A stretch of 64,000 nucleotides of DNA, taken from Corynebacterium lemuris (GTDB lineage Bacteria > Actinomycetota > Actinomycetes > Mycobacteriales > Mycobacteriaceae). Shown here piece by piece: positions 63,423 to 64,000 of the stretch. Each line of letters opens with the position of its first letter. Position 1 is the first letter of the stretch. The stretch covers positions 310,001 to 374,000 of the forward strand of contig NZ_JANWTC010000001.1 in NCBI RefSeq assembly GCF_024919295.1, in the 5' to 3' direction. A model generated the notes under the pieces. The model was given only the letters and a program-made list of their open reading frames with translations. It was not told the DNA's origin and did no database searches. The translations under genes and the position numbers were made by a program.

Positions 63423-64000
63423 GTGACTGATCACTCCAACCCGTACGTGCCCGCTCCCGTCCGCCGCCCGCGCCGCCTGCGCGCCAACCCGGCGATGCGG
63501 GAACTGGTCGCCGAGACGAGCCTGCGCCCGGCAGATCTCATCCTCCCGATGTTCATCGCCGACGGTCTCACGGAGGCGCGGGAGATCTCCTCCATGCCGG
63601 GCGTGCACCAGCACACCCTCGACTCCCTGAAGCGCGCCGCCCACGAGGCGCTGGAGGCCGGTGTACGCTGCGTCGACCTGTTCGGTGTGCCCCGGGACGA
63701 GGACAAGGACAATGAAGGCAGCCCCTCCTGCGACCCGGAGGGCGTGCTCAACCGGACGCTGTCCGCGATGCGTGAGGAATTCGGTGATGACCTGCTGCTC
63801 ATGGCCGACACCTGCCTCGACGAGTTCACCGACCACGGTCACTGCGGGGTCGTCCGGGAGGACCGGTGGGGACGGGCGGTCGTCGACAATGACGCGACGC
63901 TCGTGCTCTACCAGCAGATGGCCGTGGCCCAGGCGGACGCCGGAGCCCACATCGTCTCCCCCTCCGGCATGATGGACGGCCAGATCCTGGCCATCCGCGA
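63423..64000 (+). CDS. hemB: Delta-aminolevulinic acid dehydratase (partial)
   Basis: The first ~192 residues are in the window; the gene runs past the right edge. It begins from GTG with VTDHSNPYVPAPVRRPRRLR. The metal-site region LLMADTCLDEFTDHGHCGVV and the IVSPSGMMDGQILAIR signature identify HemB, which joins two aminolevulinates to porphobilinogen. GGAAGGA is 12 bases upstream. In relatives hemB follows hemD closely, so the 9-kb catabolic block separates the two here. Confidence 0.95.
   Translation, partial: MTDHSNPYVPAPVRRPRRLRANPAMRELVAETSLRPADLILPMFIADGLTEAREISSMPGVHQHTLDSLKRAAHEALEAGVRCVDLFGVPRDEDKDNEGSPSCDPEGVLNRTLSAMREEFGDDLLLMADTCLDEFTDHGHCGVVREDRWGRAVVDNDATLVLYQQMAVAQADAGAHIVSPSGMMDGQILAIR

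Overview
The window is chromosomal DNA of a high-GC Corynebacterium, probably an environmental species. The call rests on gene content and synteny: rmlB-rmlCD-rmlA, a corynomycolyl transferase, lpd, ramB, sdhCAB, mshA-gpmA-senX3-regX3, ppx-proC and hemA-hemC-hemD...hemB. Many genes also start with no or almost no 5' leader, which is common in this genus. Product names come from reading the translations; no database search was run. I see no tRNA, rRNA, CRISPR array or insertion sequence.

Layout. 1-6.4 kb (minus): dTDP-rhamnose synthesis (rmlB, rmlCD, rmlA), two GT2 glycosyltransferases, a DUF2304 membrane protein, a DsbA-like thiol oxidoreductase and the start of a CcdA-like protein. 6.4-13.4 kb: a DUF559-type nuclease-like protein, a polytopic flippase-like protein, M1 and S9 peptidases and a secreted mycolyltransferase. 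13.7-22.3 kb: a 36-residue peptide gene, lpd, a membrane protein, ramB and sdhCAB, with GlxR-, DtxR- and RamB-like sites between ramB and sdhC. 22.4-28.8 kb: small envelope genes, a DeoC-like protein without its catalytic residues, an LmeA-like lipid-binding protein, a methyltransferase, a DUF2505 protein and murB.

28.9-35.6 kb: a tightly coupled four-gene operon (BcsB-like secreted/anchored protein, polytopic protein with outer domain, processive-type GT2 synthase without PilZ, GT-C-like membrane protein) that looks like an undescribed exopolysaccharide synthase, preceded by a 30-bp tandem repeat. 35.6-37.75 kb: a persulfide-response unit (CstR-type repressor, CoA-disulfide-reductase/rhodanese fusion, 42-residue Cys-rich protein) with a perfect palindromic operator. 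37.9-53.9 kb: core genes (fadD, mshA, gpmA, senX3-regX3, ppx, proC, BldC-like regulator, bS22, HAD phosphatase, glutaredoxin, hemA, hemC, hemD).

54.0-63.1 kb: a catabolic block lies between hemD and hemB: ferredoxin, ferredoxin reductase, cytochrome P450, two ketosteroid-dehydrogenase-like flavoproteins, a Dabb protein, an SDR dehydrogenase and an IclR regulator. It is bordered on the hemD side by a 63-bp inverted repeat and carries a repeated palindromic motif in its divergent promoter region. It looks like an inducible oxidation pathway for a cyclic (steroid- or terpenoid-like) substrate. hemB runs off the right edge.

A window-wide pattern is a TANNNT -10 hexamer exactly seven bases before the start codon at twelve genes, implying leaderless mRNAs. 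It was used to choose several starts.
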